Source of the DNA: a bacterium
Lineage (GTDB): Bacteria > Fidelibacterota > UBA8477 > JABMPR01
Length of the DNA: 47,835 nucleotides
Reading direction: 5' to 3'
Assembly: GCA_013202895.1 (NCBI GenBank)
Contig: JABMPR010000112.1
Coordinates: forward strand, 1 to 47,835
Shown: positions 8,678-17,328 of the stretch, piece by piece
Layout: every line of letters starts with the position of its first letter
How positions within the stretch are numbered: the first letter of the stretch is position 1
The notes under the pieces: generated by a model
What the model saw: only the letters and a program-made list of their open reading frames with translations
Databases searched by the model: none
What the model was told of the DNA's origin: nothing
Translations under genes and position numbers: made by a program

Positions 8678-10033
8678 CTATTTGAAGCTGATATTCAGCA
8701 TGAGTCCCGGAATGAGATTCACTTTTTGATCTGATCCTACCCCTGTTAGAACTGTTGGGCTTAACGAAACACGATTTGACGAGGTATGCGCAAGTGCTCC
8801 ATCGGGACTAAGATTTAAAATTTGTTGAGTAAGATAGGTTCCCCCACCATAACCGATCAACGCCAGTATCAACAATGGTTCTGTATCCTGAACATCCAGT
8901 AATATACCAGTACCAAAACCAAAAGCAGTACCTGAGGCAGAGCCCAAAAGCATCAGGGTTGATTGACCAAAACTATAATCATGTGCCTTAATAAAATGAT
9001 CATAAGCCAGAGTACTACCAATGGCACCAAGGCTTGAAACCAAAAAGAACATATCGATATCACCATCATCAAATAAAATGGACTGAAACATCATCGTATT
9101 GTAAAAGCCAAAACCCCAGCCTTGCATCAACATGAAGGCATCTCCAAAACTGTACTGTTTGTGGTGGGTCAAACGGTATCCGGCCATTGCACCTAAGGGA
9201 TAGGCAAGCAATTCCAATCTAGTTTTACGTTTTCTCCATTTGTCCATATCCGAATCATATGATTCCTCTTCAGCAAGCCAGTCATATCCAGCATAGTCTG
9301 CAGAATCCGGTTCGGAATCAACAACATTATGGATCAGCCTGCTTGTTATTCCGGCAACCCCGGTCCACATGCTCCAAACCCAGGCTTGACCGTTGGAAGG
9401 TTCGTATTTTTCAAATAGATATTCCCCGGCATAGTGACCAACGGGAGCTGAAGCCATGAGAACCCACATCCAGAGCGTTTCTGGATCATCACTTTGAGCA
9501 GAATCCTCATCATCAGATCCATCATCCAATCCTAAAAGCTGATTAAGGCCAGCTCCGTAGCGCAAACCTAGCAAGGAGCCATAGCGCATCATCTGGGTAC
9601 GAGCATGTGACATATCCATGGTCTTGGTGTACCCGTAGGTTAAATAGAAGGCGCCTCCCATGGAGACCATGACCCCCCCAACATACCAACGCCCATCATC
9701 AGCGTGGAGGACATAGGGAATACCCCAGCCATAGAGTCCCGCTCCCAGGGCAATATTCTGGAGCACCAGGGGCCAACGCCCGGATTGATCCATGGGTTTT
9801 GGAGTTGTGAAGCTCCACCGTGCTTCCCACGTCCGACTGCTATCTAGTGACAACATCATCGACTCAACCAGGATGTTCATGAGTACGCGCTCTTCATCTG
9901 TGATTTTGCCATCAAGCATAGCTGTTTCCCAGGCGTGTCTATAAGTGGATTGCTCCTTTAGCGAGTCACTTGCCTGCCCGGCTAAGCCACTAATAAGAGT
10001 GACCAGCAATAATACCTTTATCATAGTACTCAT
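8678..10033 (-). CDS. exported protein of unknown function with internal glycine-rich repeats
   Basis: I do not recognise a family. The ORF-track start is 25 codons too early: ATG at 10033 is preceded by a textbook AAGGAGG and begins a signal peptide (MSTMIKVLLLVTLISGLAGQA). The 451-residue product then has an acidic segment DGKITDEERVLMNILV that resembles a TerB or EF-type loop. Several tryptophan- and glycine-rich hydrophobic stretches follow. Two of them look like repeats of one unit (YSFGDAFMLMQGWGFGF and YSFGQSTLMLLGSASG). An acidic linker (GSDDEDSAQSDDPE) lies in the middle. It is likely an envelope protein, either membrane-embedded or a barrel. It is divergent from the chloride transporter gene. 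Confidence 0.75.
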   Translation of the reverse strand: MSTMIKVLLLVTLISGLAGQASDSLKEQSTYRHAWETAMLDGKITDEERVLMNILVESMMLSLDSSRTWEARWSFTTPKPMDQSGRWPLVLQNIALGAGLYGWGIPYVLHADDGRWYVGGVMVSMGGAFYLTYGYTKTMDMSHARTQMMRYGSLLGLRYGAGLNQLLGLDDGSDDEDSAQSDDPETLWMWVLMASAPVGHYAGEYLFEKYEPSNGQAWVWSMWTGVAGITSRLIHNVVDSEPDSADYAGYDWLAEEESYDSDMDKWRKRKTRLELLAYPLGAMAGYRLTHHKQYSFGDAFMLMQGWGFGFYNTMMFQSILFDDGDIDMFFLVSSLGAIGSTLAYDHFIKAHDYSFGQSTLMLLGSASGTAFGFGTGILLDVQDTEPLLILALIGYGGGTYLTQQILNLSPDGALAHTSSNRVSLSPTVLTGVGSDQKVNLIPGLMLNISFK

Positions 10034-10191
10034 GAGGACCTCCTTTTTGAGCGAGAAGATAAGCCTTTGCCACAGAATAGTTTCTATTTTTTCCTGATGA
10101 ACGCACAAGACGTCCCTTGCAAAACGAAACCAACAGCTTTAATTAGCAACACTTATTTGTTTGAGTTTTCAGAAAGGAAATTCAAGATCAC

Positions 10192-12288
10192 ATGAACTCT
10201 ACCTTGAATAAAGATCGAATTAAAAAACTTCGCAGAAGACTGAATTATCGGCGGGCGCGATACGTCTGGCTGCAAAACATCTTATTTAGAATGAAATCAT
10301 TTGATCAACTCTTTGTTATCATAATGGCCACATTAATTGGGGTTTTTGCCGGTGTAATTTCAGCTGGATTTCGGACACTCATTGGTTCCTTTCGACATTT
10401 ATTTTGGGGGGATGGGGCTCTCATCGATGTAGTCATGGCTGCCCCTGTATACCTTAAAATTGCTATCCCGGCCTTTGGGGGCGCGATGGTTGCCTGGTTC
10501 GTAAATAGATATGCCCCTGAAGCCAAGGGTCATGGTGTTCCGGAGGTCATGAATGCCGTGGCAACCCAAAATGGCTTCATCAGGATGCGCGTTGTGATTA
10601 TTAAAGCCCTTGCCTCTGCTATGTCGATAGCATCAGGAGCCTCAGTAGGTCGAGAAGGACCCATTGTACAGATCGGTTCTGCTTTTGGTTCCTCGGTTGG
10701 ACAACTTTTTCAAGTCTCGGTGCGGCGTATGAAAACCTTTATTGGTTGTGGCGCTGCTGCTGGCATAGCTGCCACATTTAACGCGCCGATTGCCGGCGCC
10801 ATTTTTGCTTCAGAGGTGATCCTGGGCGATTTCAGTGCTGCTGCTATCGGACCTATCATTATCGCATCTGTCTTTGGAACGGTCATAAGTCGGGCACTCT
10901 ATGGTGACTTCCCCGCTTTTATTCCTCCTGAATACAGTCTGCATTCTCCTGTCGAGATTATATTTTATATCGTTTTAGGAATTGCGACGGGTTTTGTTGC
11001 CTGGTTTTTTGTGAGATCGCTGTATAAGACGGAGGATCTATTTGATGCCTGGAAAGCACCTGTTGTAGTTAAGGGTCTTCTGGGTGGTGCTTTACTTGGT
11101 GGAGTAGCTGTTTATCTACCTCAGATCCTGGGTGTGGGATATGAAACTATGGAATCCGTTTTAAGCGGTCATCTTGGTTTAACCCTTGCTGCAGGTCTGG
11201 TATTAGCAAAGATTTTTGCCACTGGCTTATCATTAGGTTTTGGTGCTTCGGGGGGCGTCTTCGCCCCCTCCCTCTTTATTGGGTCTATGCTGGGTGGTGC
11301 TTTGGGTACAATTATTCATTCGCTTTTCCCTGAAATAACAGCCAGCAGTGGTGCCTACGCTCTGGTTGGGATGGCTGCAATGGTCGCCGCCACCACCCAT
11401 GCTCCTGTTACCGCTGTCCTAATTATTTTCGAGATGACCAGCGAATATTCAGTAATTCTACCGTTGATGATTTCAAGCATCATTGCCATGGTTATTTCCT
11501 CTCGTCTCCTTGACGGTTCAAATATTTACACCATGAAGCTGAAAAGGCGTGGAATCGATATTTATGGTGGAAAAGACATCAACATTCTGGACCAGATCAA
11601 AGTTCATTCGCTTAAGAAGAAAATTGTGGATACCGTTTCCGAGACTCTAACTCTGAAGGGACTACTGGAAAAAATGTCAGTCAGTTCAGCTCTCAACTTT
11701 TATGTAAAGGATCAAGCGGGCCAATTGACGGGTATCATCACACAGTCTGCCATGCGGCGCTTTCTCAATCATCATGAGGCTGTTCCAGAAGATGCCACTG
11801 TGCGTGATATGATGAACCGTAAGTTCGAGGTGATTAGTGACGAGACACCTATCCACGACGTTCTCCGTAAGATGATTGAGATGGATCTGGAGGCATTACC
11901 TGTCATAGATGCTGAGCACATGTTAAGTGGTGAGGTTGAACGTAGCACTATCGTCCATCAATATCAGGAATTACTGATTCAAGCGGAGTCGACCCGGGCC
12001 ATGGCTGATTCCATGAAATTTATTCAGAAACCCTATCATGAAAAATCAGAGGTCATCCCGGGTTTCTTTCTGGCCCGGATCAATGCGCCTTCCACCTTTG
12101 TAAATCAATCCATAAGGTCACTTAATGTGAGACAGTCGTATGGAGTAGATATTCTGCTTATACGTCGAGACAGGGCTGGGAAGGGTGTTGATATTATTCC
12201 GGCTGTAAATGAGAAAATGCAGTTGTCAGATCAGCTACTGATCTTCGGCGAGCAGGACAAAGTTGAAAAGCTCTGTTCCATCCTTTAA
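10192..12288 (+). CDS. CLC-type chloride channel/antiporter with CBS pair and TrkA_C domain
   Basis: A 698-residue membrane protein. The CLC core (about residues 40-450) has GHGVP at 113-117, GREGP with gating glutamate E155, GCGAAAGIAATFNAP and GFGASGGVFAPSLFIG. A pair of CBS domains (about 460-600) follows, and then a C-terminal RCK/TrkA_C-like domain ending LSDQLLIFGEQDKVEKL. E. coli ClcA has only the core (about 470 residues), so the extra domains suggest gating by nucleotides or another ligand. In the first selectivity motif, the serine that coordinates chloride in GSGIP is replaced by histidine. Whether it is a channel or a proton-coupled exchanger cannot be told from sequence. Confidence 0.93.
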   Translation: MNSTLNKDRIKKLRRRLNYRRARYVWLQNILFRMKSFDQLFVIIMATLIGVFAGVISAGFRTLIGSFRHLFWGDGALIDVVMAAPVYLKIAIPAFGGAMVAWFVNRYAPEAKGHGVPEVMNAVATQNGFIRMRVVIIKALASAMSIASGASVGREGPIVQIGSAFGSSVGQLFQVSVRRMKTFIGCGAAAGIAATFNAPIAGAIFASEVILGDFSAAAIGPIIIASVFGTVISRALYGDFPAFIPPEYSLHSPVEIIFYIVLGIATGFVAWFFVRSLYKTEDLFDAWKAPVVVKGLLGGALLGGVAVYLPQILGVGYETMESVLSGHLGLTLAAGLVLAKIFATGLSLGFGASGGVFAPSLFIGSMLGGALGTIIHSLFPEITASSGAYALVGMAAMVAATTHAPVTAVLIIFEMTSEYSVILPLMISSIIAMVISSRLLDGSNIYTMKLKRRGIDIYGGKDINILDQIKVHSLKKKIVDTVSETLTLKGLLEKMSVSSALNFYVKDQAGQLTGIITQSAMRRFLNHHEAVPEDATVRDMMNRKFEVISDETPIHDVLRKMIEMDLEALPVIDAEHMLSGEVERSTIVHQYQELLIQAESTRAMADSMKFIQKPYHEKSEVIPGFFLARINAPSTFVNQSIRSLNVRQSYGVDILLIRRDRAGKGVDIIPAVNEKMQLSDQLLIFGEQDKVEKLCSIL

Positions 12289-12387
12289 AAAAGTATTCCC
12301 TTATCACACTTAGAGCATAAATCTTAGAAAAGTAGCGCCCAATCTCCCAAATGGGTTTCGGGTATATATTTTTCTTTTTGTGTTGCA

Positions 12388-12408
12388 ATTGAGACTGGTT
12401 CTCATTAT
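12388..12408. promoter_or_regulatory. Fur-like palindrome upstream of the small outer-membrane protein gene
   Basis: The 15-base interrupted palindrome TGAGACTGGTTCTCA (arms TGAGA/TCTCA) is followed by TTAT, which resembles iron-box operators of the TGAGAAT-type. It lies about 45 bases before ATG 12450 and overlaps a possible promoter (TTGCAA, 17 bases, TATTGT). Resemblance only; no iron-related gene is adjacent. Confidence 0.35.
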
Positions 12409-12449
12409 TGTGAATGCATGTTAATTCAATCTAAAAGAAAGAAAAATAT

Positions 12450-13148
12450 ATGTTAAAAACCCTATTATTGATTACGCTTAATGTGCTTTTAAGCCTTCAA
12501 CTTGCTGCAGATGGCCGTCGGTATGTCTGGACCTATGAGTATCAAACACTACCTGGTGGGGAAGCTGAATTAGAATCCTACACTGAATTTTCGCATACAG
12601 ATACGGATTCCGGTCGTTTAGCAACAACCACACTTCAATACGAATACGAAATCGGTATGAACAATCGTTTTGATGTTGGGATTTATCAAAAATTTCAGCA
12701 GGACTCTGATTCCCCCATTGCCTATGATGGATTTAAAATTCGGTTCCGATATCGTTTAGGTGAAAAAGGTCGCTGGGCATTTGATCCGCTTCTTTATCTG
12801 GAATATAAAGACAACGCGGCATTTGATCATTCTACCCTAGAAACAAAACTGATACTGGCTCGCGATTTTGACCGTATCAATGTAGCCATAAATCCTGTAC
12901 TGGAATTTGAGTTTAAAGATGATGAAACTGAGCTTGAGTTTGAAATTAGCGGGGGTATCAGTTACGCTCTTCACCCTCTTATTTCAATGGGTCTTGAAGC
13001 GAAGGGTAATGCAGATGAATTTTATTGGGGTCCCACACTTTCCCATGGAAAAAACGATCTTTGGTTTGCCCTGGGATTACTCTTGCCTGCTAAAACGGAT
13101 AGCGGGGCTGATCGCAAGTTTCGTTTTATCATTGGAGTCGGGCTTTAA
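12450..13148 (+). CDS. small predicted outer-membrane beta-barrel protein
   Basis: A 232-residue protein with a signal peptide (MLKTLLLITLNVLLSLQLAADG). Alternating polar/hydrophobic strands rich in Tyr, Phe, Glu and Asp follow (for example LQYEYEIGMNNRFDVGIYQKF), ending in FRFIIGVGL. The pattern is that of a transmembrane barrel of perhaps 10-12 strands. No named family is recognised; uncharacterised proteins of this kind are common in Gram-negative genomes. The gene follows the chloride transporter with 160 bases between them that hold a Fur-like palindrome. It is convergent with trmO, 19 bases away. Confidence 0.75.
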   Translation: MLKTLLLITLNVLLSLQLAADGRRYVWTYEYQTLPGGEAELESYTEFSHTDTDSGRLATTTLQYEYEIGMNNRFDVGIYQKFQQDSDSPIAYDGFKIRFRYRLGEKGRWAFDPLLYLEYKDNAAFDHSTLETKLILARDFDRINVAINPVLEFEFKDDETELEFEISGGISYALHPLISMGLEAKGNADEFYWGPTLSHGKNDLWFALGLLLPAKTDSGADRKFRFIIGVGL

Positions 13149-13167
13149 TCCACCTGCATCTCAGAAA

Positions 13168-13629
13168 TTAGGTTTTGGACCAGTAATCTTTCATCAATTC
13201 TGACACCCAGCCCGGTTGCTCAACGTTTTGAGGTAAAAATTGCAGGAAAACTGGTTTTATATCCAGTACAGGTGTTCCATTGACGGCATCTAGTCCTTGA
13301 ACTATCAAAGTATTTCCCTCTACACCGATGACCTGTGCAGTTGTTAAACCAATGGCATTGGGGTGATAAACAGATCTCTGAGCCAATAGGCCAATATCTG
13401 GCCATTCAGGATTATTTCTTGGATGTCTGGTAACTGGAAGTTCATGACCTTCAGATAGTTGATCAAAATAAAAAACCACTTCCACATGTGAAAAGTCTGC
13501 TAATCCTTTAATTAGATCCGCTTCATAATCCTCATTTAATATGATGCGTGAAACAACCCCGCCCCAATCATCATCACGCAAATCCTTTCTGTCGTTTGAC
13601 ACCTGAGCGATTGGGCTAAATGTGATCAT
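13168..13629 (-). CDS. trmO: tRNA (N6-threonylcarbamoyladenosine37-N6)-methyltransferase TrmO-like
   Basis: The product from ATG 13629 is 153 residues and matches the TsaA/YaeB (TrmO) core: GLADFSHVEVVFYFDQL, the signature GLLAQRSVYHPNAIGLT, and DAVNGTPVLDIKP. TrmO methylates t6A37 in tRNA-Thr using S-adenosylmethionine. E. coli TrmO is about 235 residues; this protein has only the N-terminal catalytic domain, a common short form. The ORF-track start at 13758 lies inside the preceding gene; ATG 13629 gives a start 10 bases after the aminopeptidase stop, with AGTGAAG upstream. It is the last gene of the AlkD-aminopeptidase-TrmO run. Confidence 0.88.
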   Translation of the reverse strand: MITFSPIAQVSNDRKDLRDDDWGGVVSRIILNEDYEADLIKGLADFSHVEVVFYFDQLSEGHELPVTRHPRNNPEWPDIGLLAQRSVYHPNAIGLTTAQVIGVEGNTLIVQGLDAVNGTPVLDIKPVFLQFLPQNVEQPGWVSELMKDYWSKT

Positions 13630-13639
13630 CGGCTTCACT

Positions 13640-15628
13640 TTATTTAAGCAGAAGAATCTTTTGAATTGCCACCTGACTGCCTGATTCAAGCTGGCAAAAA
13701 TATACACCCGCCTCGGCAGAATGTCCCGCTTCATCGATACTGTTCCAGATGACATCATAATTTCCCCTAGATTGAATAGTACTCACCAAGCGTACGACTT
13801 CCCTTCCGGAAATATCAATGATGCTCAGGTTAACAGGTCCGTCCACATCCAGACTATAGGGAATGGTCGTCATGGGATTAAATGGATTTGGGTAATTTGC
13901 ACCCAGCTGGAACTCGAGGGGTCCTTGCAACTCATCTTCAACCAGGCCAACTACATAATCGGTTGTTTTTAAAATCCAATTATCCGGATCCAGCACCAGG
14001 TCAGTAACGATTTCCCCTGGGGGAATCTGAAAATGGAAAGTCATAAATGATTCATTTATTCTGATAACTGTATCTATCACTGATGCTGTCGTTGTAATTC
14101 TAAAATCAACAGGCATATCGAATGTGAGCCCTGATTGAATAGTCTGGACCAGGAGATCCTGTCCGGTCTGCGCCCGATAGGCTCGATAATTCGGATGGTT
14201 TGCTCCATAAATCCACTGCTGGAAATAATTCTCCAGGTCAAGACCACTCACGTCCTCGCAAACAATCTGAAACTGCTCCGTTGTGGCTGTGGAATACTTG
14301 TAATCGGGGTGATTAGAGTAAGTTTGCAGAATTTCAAAAAAGGTATCGTCCCCTACGATATGACGTAGCATATGCAGCACCCAGGCTGCCTTATCATAAG
14401 AAAGGTGAGAGTCAAAAATATCCGTTTCCGTATCTTCTACATAAATGGTTCCCGCTCCAAGCCAAACCAGCTCGGCCATCTTCTCGTGATATCCCGTAAT
14501 GCCATAACGTTCTTCCCACCACAATGCTTCTGCATAGCGAGCAAAGCCTTCATTGAGCCAGATATGATGATAACTGAAACAGGTGATCATATCCCCGTAC
14601 CACATGTGTGCCAGTTCATGGCATACCCTACGCTCGGTAGGATTACCCATAGATGTCAGCGTTTGGTGCTCCATCCCCCAGCTCTTTCCCCATTCTGCAT
14701 GTCCATATTTCTCACCCATAAACGGGTATGGTCCAAATTGATCAGCATACAAAGTGATCATGTCTGGGAGCAGGAGATAGTTATCAGTCATATAATAGGG
14801 GTCGGGATCGTCTGGAGGATTATAAGTGTAGAAAAGAATGGGAAGGGTGTCATTGTTTGCATCGACATATTCATCTCCCCATTCATAGAACTCATAGATG
14901 GACAGTGATACAAGATAGCTGGCTATGGGATATCCAACATGCCAAGCCCAGGTTTTAGTTCCATCCCCATTATCCTGAGTTGATACAAGTCGACCATTTG
15001 AGGCAACCGTCATATAATCAGCGATGGTCACCACAATATCTACTGAATCCGCTTTATCTCTCGGGTAATCCACACAGGGCCACCAATCACGGGCATCATA
15101 GGGCTGGGAAATGGTCCAAATCGCTCTTAGCCCATATTCATAGTCCCAATTGAAGCCTTGATTATCATGGTTTGAGGCTGGACCAGATTCTGAAAACACC
15201 TGAACCGAGAACTCTTGCCCCGTTTCAATTTCTTCCAGAATAGGGATCTGAAGCAGATCACTATCGTGATAGAACAAGCTGGTGTCACCATCGAGCAGTA
15301 CGGTGTTAACAGTGATGTTACCCACTCCCAGATTATCTGTGGAGTAATCGAGTTCTATCATCTCCAGGGTGGAATCCAGGACTTTGAGTTCAATTAAAAA
15401 CTCATTTGTCATTGATGTTGAAGGAATATCCATGTCAAAATTTAAACCATAATACAAGACATCAATCTTCTGTTGTTCTGTAGTGGGGATTATATCCCTT
15501 AGAAATGCAGTTTTCTGAGCTCGACCACAGGGTTTCTCTTCTTCAAAAAAAGCAAAAGCAGATGAGGCGCTAAAAATTAAACTCAGCAGGCCAAGTAAAA
15601 TTTGATGGATCAGGTTATTTTTGCTCAT
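13640..15628 (-). CDS. secreted M1 family aminopeptidase with C-terminal sorting domain
   Basis: A 662-residue precursor. It has a signal peptide (cleavage probably after ASSAFA) and an N-terminal M1 domain. The gluzincin site is HELAH (H337, E338, H341) with E360 in NEGFARYAE. The exopeptidase motif appears as GMEHQ at 318-322, a variant of GAMEN. At the C terminus GANYPNPFNPMTTIPYSL opens a domain of about 85 residues ending QKILLLK. This is the type A sorting domain recognised by type IX secretion systems in Bacteroidetes and relatives. It should remove N-terminal residues from peptides outside the cell. The start overlaps the stop of the AlkD gene by 4 bases, with AAGGGGAG upstream. Confidence 0.94.
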   Translation of the reverse strand: MSKNNLIHQILLGLLSLIFSASSAFAFFEEEKPCGRAQKTAFLRDIIPTTEQQKIDVLYYGLNFDMDIPSTSMTNEFLIELKVLDSTLEMIELDYSTDNLGVGNITVNTVLLDGDTSLFYHDSDLLQIPILEEIETGQEFSVQVFSESGPASNHDNQGFNWDYEYGLRAIWTISQPYDARDWWPCVDYPRDKADSVDIVVTIADYMTVASNGRLVSTQDNGDGTKTWAWHVGYPIASYLVSLSIYEFYEWGDEYVDANNDTLPILFYTYNPPDDPDPYYMTDNYLLLPDMITLYADQFGPYPFMGEKYGHAEWGKSWGMEHQTLTSMGNPTERRVCHELAHMWYGDMITCFSYHHIWLNEGFARYAEALWWEERYGITGYHEKMAELVWLGAGTIYVEDTETDIFDSHLSYDKAAWVLHMLRHIVGDDTFFEILQTYSNHPDYKYSTATTEQFQIVCEDVSGLDLENYFQQWIYGANHPNYRAYRAQTGQDLLVQTIQSGLTFDMPVDFRITTTASVIDTVIRINESFMTFHFQIPPGEIVTDLVLDPDNWILKTTDYVVGLVEDELQGPLEFQLGANYPNPFNPMTTIPYSLDVDGPVNLSIIDISGREVVRLVSTIQSRGNYDVIWNSIDEAGHSAEAGVYFCQLESGSQVAIQKILLLK

Positions 15629-16335
15629 AATTCTCCCCTTAAATAAGCTTGTCTTCTGTTTTCTGGAAATTTTTCTATGGCATATCTCAGCATGGTACGG
15701 GGCATGGTTTTATAATGTTCGACAAGAAACTGCTCCTCTGCTGGCCGACTGCGATTTCCAATCTCGCGCAGCATCCATCCCACAGCTTTGTGAATTAAAT
15801 CCTCACCATCATGCAGGAGGATTTCTGAAATCTCCAGAGTATCCTGAAATTCTTCCTGACGAATAAAATAATATGTTGCTATGACAGCTATGCGTCGCTC
15901 CCATAAAGCATTTGATTGTGCCAGCGAGCGCAGGTGTGACCGGTCTTTGTCAAACAGGTAGTGTCCCACAATCTGGAGTGCTGAGCTGTCTACCAGATCC
16001 CAGTTATTAATATGGGCTACATTTGCCAGATAATCATTATAGATTTGGGCTTTCTCATGCACACCTGCCCTGTCAAATAGATTCACAAGCAGAAATAAGG
16101 CTGTGAGCCGGGCTTCGTGATACTTTGATTGCAAAAGTTTCAAGGCATCTTTGCGGGTTGTCTGCTTGAAGCGTCTAGCTAATGCCCGCTGTGTGGGGAC
16201 TTTGATCCCCAGAAAGATATCACCTTCCCCGTATTCACCTTTTCCAGTTTTAAAGAATCTTTGGGAGTTTTGAGCCCGGACCGGGTCGCCCAGTTCCTTG
16301 AGCTCTTTTAGTATCTGATCGGCAAGACTTGACAT
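15625..16335 (-). CDS. AlkD-like DNA alkylation repair protein
   Basis: The product from ATG 16335 (GAAGG upstream) is 236 residues of HEAT-like repeats. It carries the AlkD landmarks: IFLGIKVPTQR near the start, NNWDLVDSSA (the Trp and Asp of the glycosylase pocket), ALWERRIAVIATYYFI, KAVGWMLREIG and MLRYAIEKFPENRR. AlkD enzymes excise cationic 3- and 7-alkylpurines without base flipping. Length is normal for the family (about 225-240). The gene leads an apparent operon with a secreted aminopeptidase and TrmO, an odd grouping. It is the third DNA damage gene within 10 kb, after tag and dinB. Confidence 0.93.
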   Translation of the reverse strand: MSSLADQILKELKELGDPVRAQNSQRFFKTGKGEYGEGDIFLGIKVPTQRALARRFKQTTRKDALKLLQSKYHEARLTALFLLVNLFDRAGVHEKAQIYNDYLANVAHINNWDLVDSSALQIVGHYLFDKDRSHLRSLAQSNALWERRIAVIATYYFIRQEEFQDTLEISEILLHDGEDLIHKAVGWMLREIGNRSRPAEEQFLVEHYKTMPRTMLRYAIEKFPENRRQAYLRGEL

Positions 16336-16428
16336 ATAATAACCTTCACATTGAGGGGGCAAGGTAGGGCTGAATCCAGGTGTCTTGAAGAACTATCATG
16401 ATGAAACAAATTCTTTCCGAGATGGGAT

Positions 16429-17097
16429 TTAAAGTATGGACCATTTTTGTTTTTTTGCATACCTGGACAAACCGGCAGTGGGATTCACTACGACGGGGTA
16501 TCCAACATTCTCCATCAGAGGAATGTCCAGCTCAGAATTACCATAGGCGAAGGATATTGTCAGGTCAAGCCCCTGTTCTGCCGCAAGCTCTTGTGCTAAA
16601 ATAAGCTTGGTATCGCCGACACAAACCGGGCCATTAGGTCTTCCCGTCAACAAGCCATCAGGACCCATTTCAAGGTGCGTACAAAGTAAATGATCTATTC
16701 CAAGATCTTGTTTGACCGGTTGCAGGTAATAATCGATGGAGCCAGTAACCAAAACAGTTTGATGACCCTGTTTCTGATGCCAGCGCAGTTTTTTTATAAC
16801 CTCCGGGGCAAGATTGGGCCGCAAATATTCAAGATAGAAATCTTCAGCACTATCGATAAAGGGTTGTAAATCACGTCCCCTGTAAAAGCTCAACATAGCA
16901 TTAGCCATGATCTTTTCATTTATAAACCCGGCTTTTTTCAGGAGCATCACAATGATCATTTTAAGTATAAATGCTCTTGATAGATAACCCTGTTCACGTA
17001 AAACCTTAAACCCGATTCCCGCACTGTCAATGGCTAGAAGCGTCTCATCAAAATCAAAAAATGCTGCTGTAATGTTGGAATGATCTTTGGATGTCAT
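16429..17097 (-). CDS. HAD-IB family phosphatase
   Basis: A haloacid dehalogenase superfamily subclass IB phosphatase of about 222 residues. Motif I is FFDFDETLL (nucleophile and acid Asp), motif II is LVTGS, the lysine motif lies in GDTKLILA, and motif IV is AYGNSELDIPLM. A helical cap lies between motifs I and II. Relatives include phosphoserine phosphatase SerB and many enzymes of unknown substrate. The cap lacks clear SerB specificity residues, so I leave the substrate open. ATG 17097 is preferred over the TTG in the ORF track. It stands alone between the AlkD operon and the selenoprotein locus. Confidence 0.88.
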   Translation of the reverse strand: MTSKDHSNITAAFFDFDETLLAIDSAGIGFKVLREQGYLSRAFILKMIIVMLLKKAGFINEKIMANAMLSFYRGRDLQPFIDSAEDFYLEYLRPNLAPEVIKKLRWHQKQGHQTVLVTGSIDYYLQPVKQDLGIDHLLCTHLEMGPDGLLTGRPNGPVCVGDTKLILAQELAAEQGLDLTISFAYGNSELDIPLMENVGYPVVVNPTAGLSRYAKKQKWSIL

Positions 17098-17109
17098 GGG
17101 CAATCTCAA

Positions 17110-17328
17110 TTCTCGCGTTCGGCTGACAATTCGAACTCATTTTGAATCCGTATCTGGATAAACTATCATGATTAGCCCATCGATAAAGTTGTTTTTAACT
17201 GAGTTTTGATTCAATCTGGTTCTGGCAATATCTCTCATTCAAATAATGATGTGATTTTAACATCCCGTTTTTTCGGGAATGGTATAAAGGTCCTTTTTAA
17301 GGGACTTTATTAGTGCATCATTTATTGT
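17110..17328. terminator. intergenic region with two hairpins downstream of the selenoprotein gene
   Basis: Read on the minus strand, the gene ending at 17329 is followed by AAAGTCC...GGACCTTT (one bulged base, loop CTTAAAAA) and then CCCG-AAAAAA-CGGG. Neither is followed by a clean T run. They are the best candidates for ending the minus-strand transcript. No gene is seen here. Confidence 0.35.
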
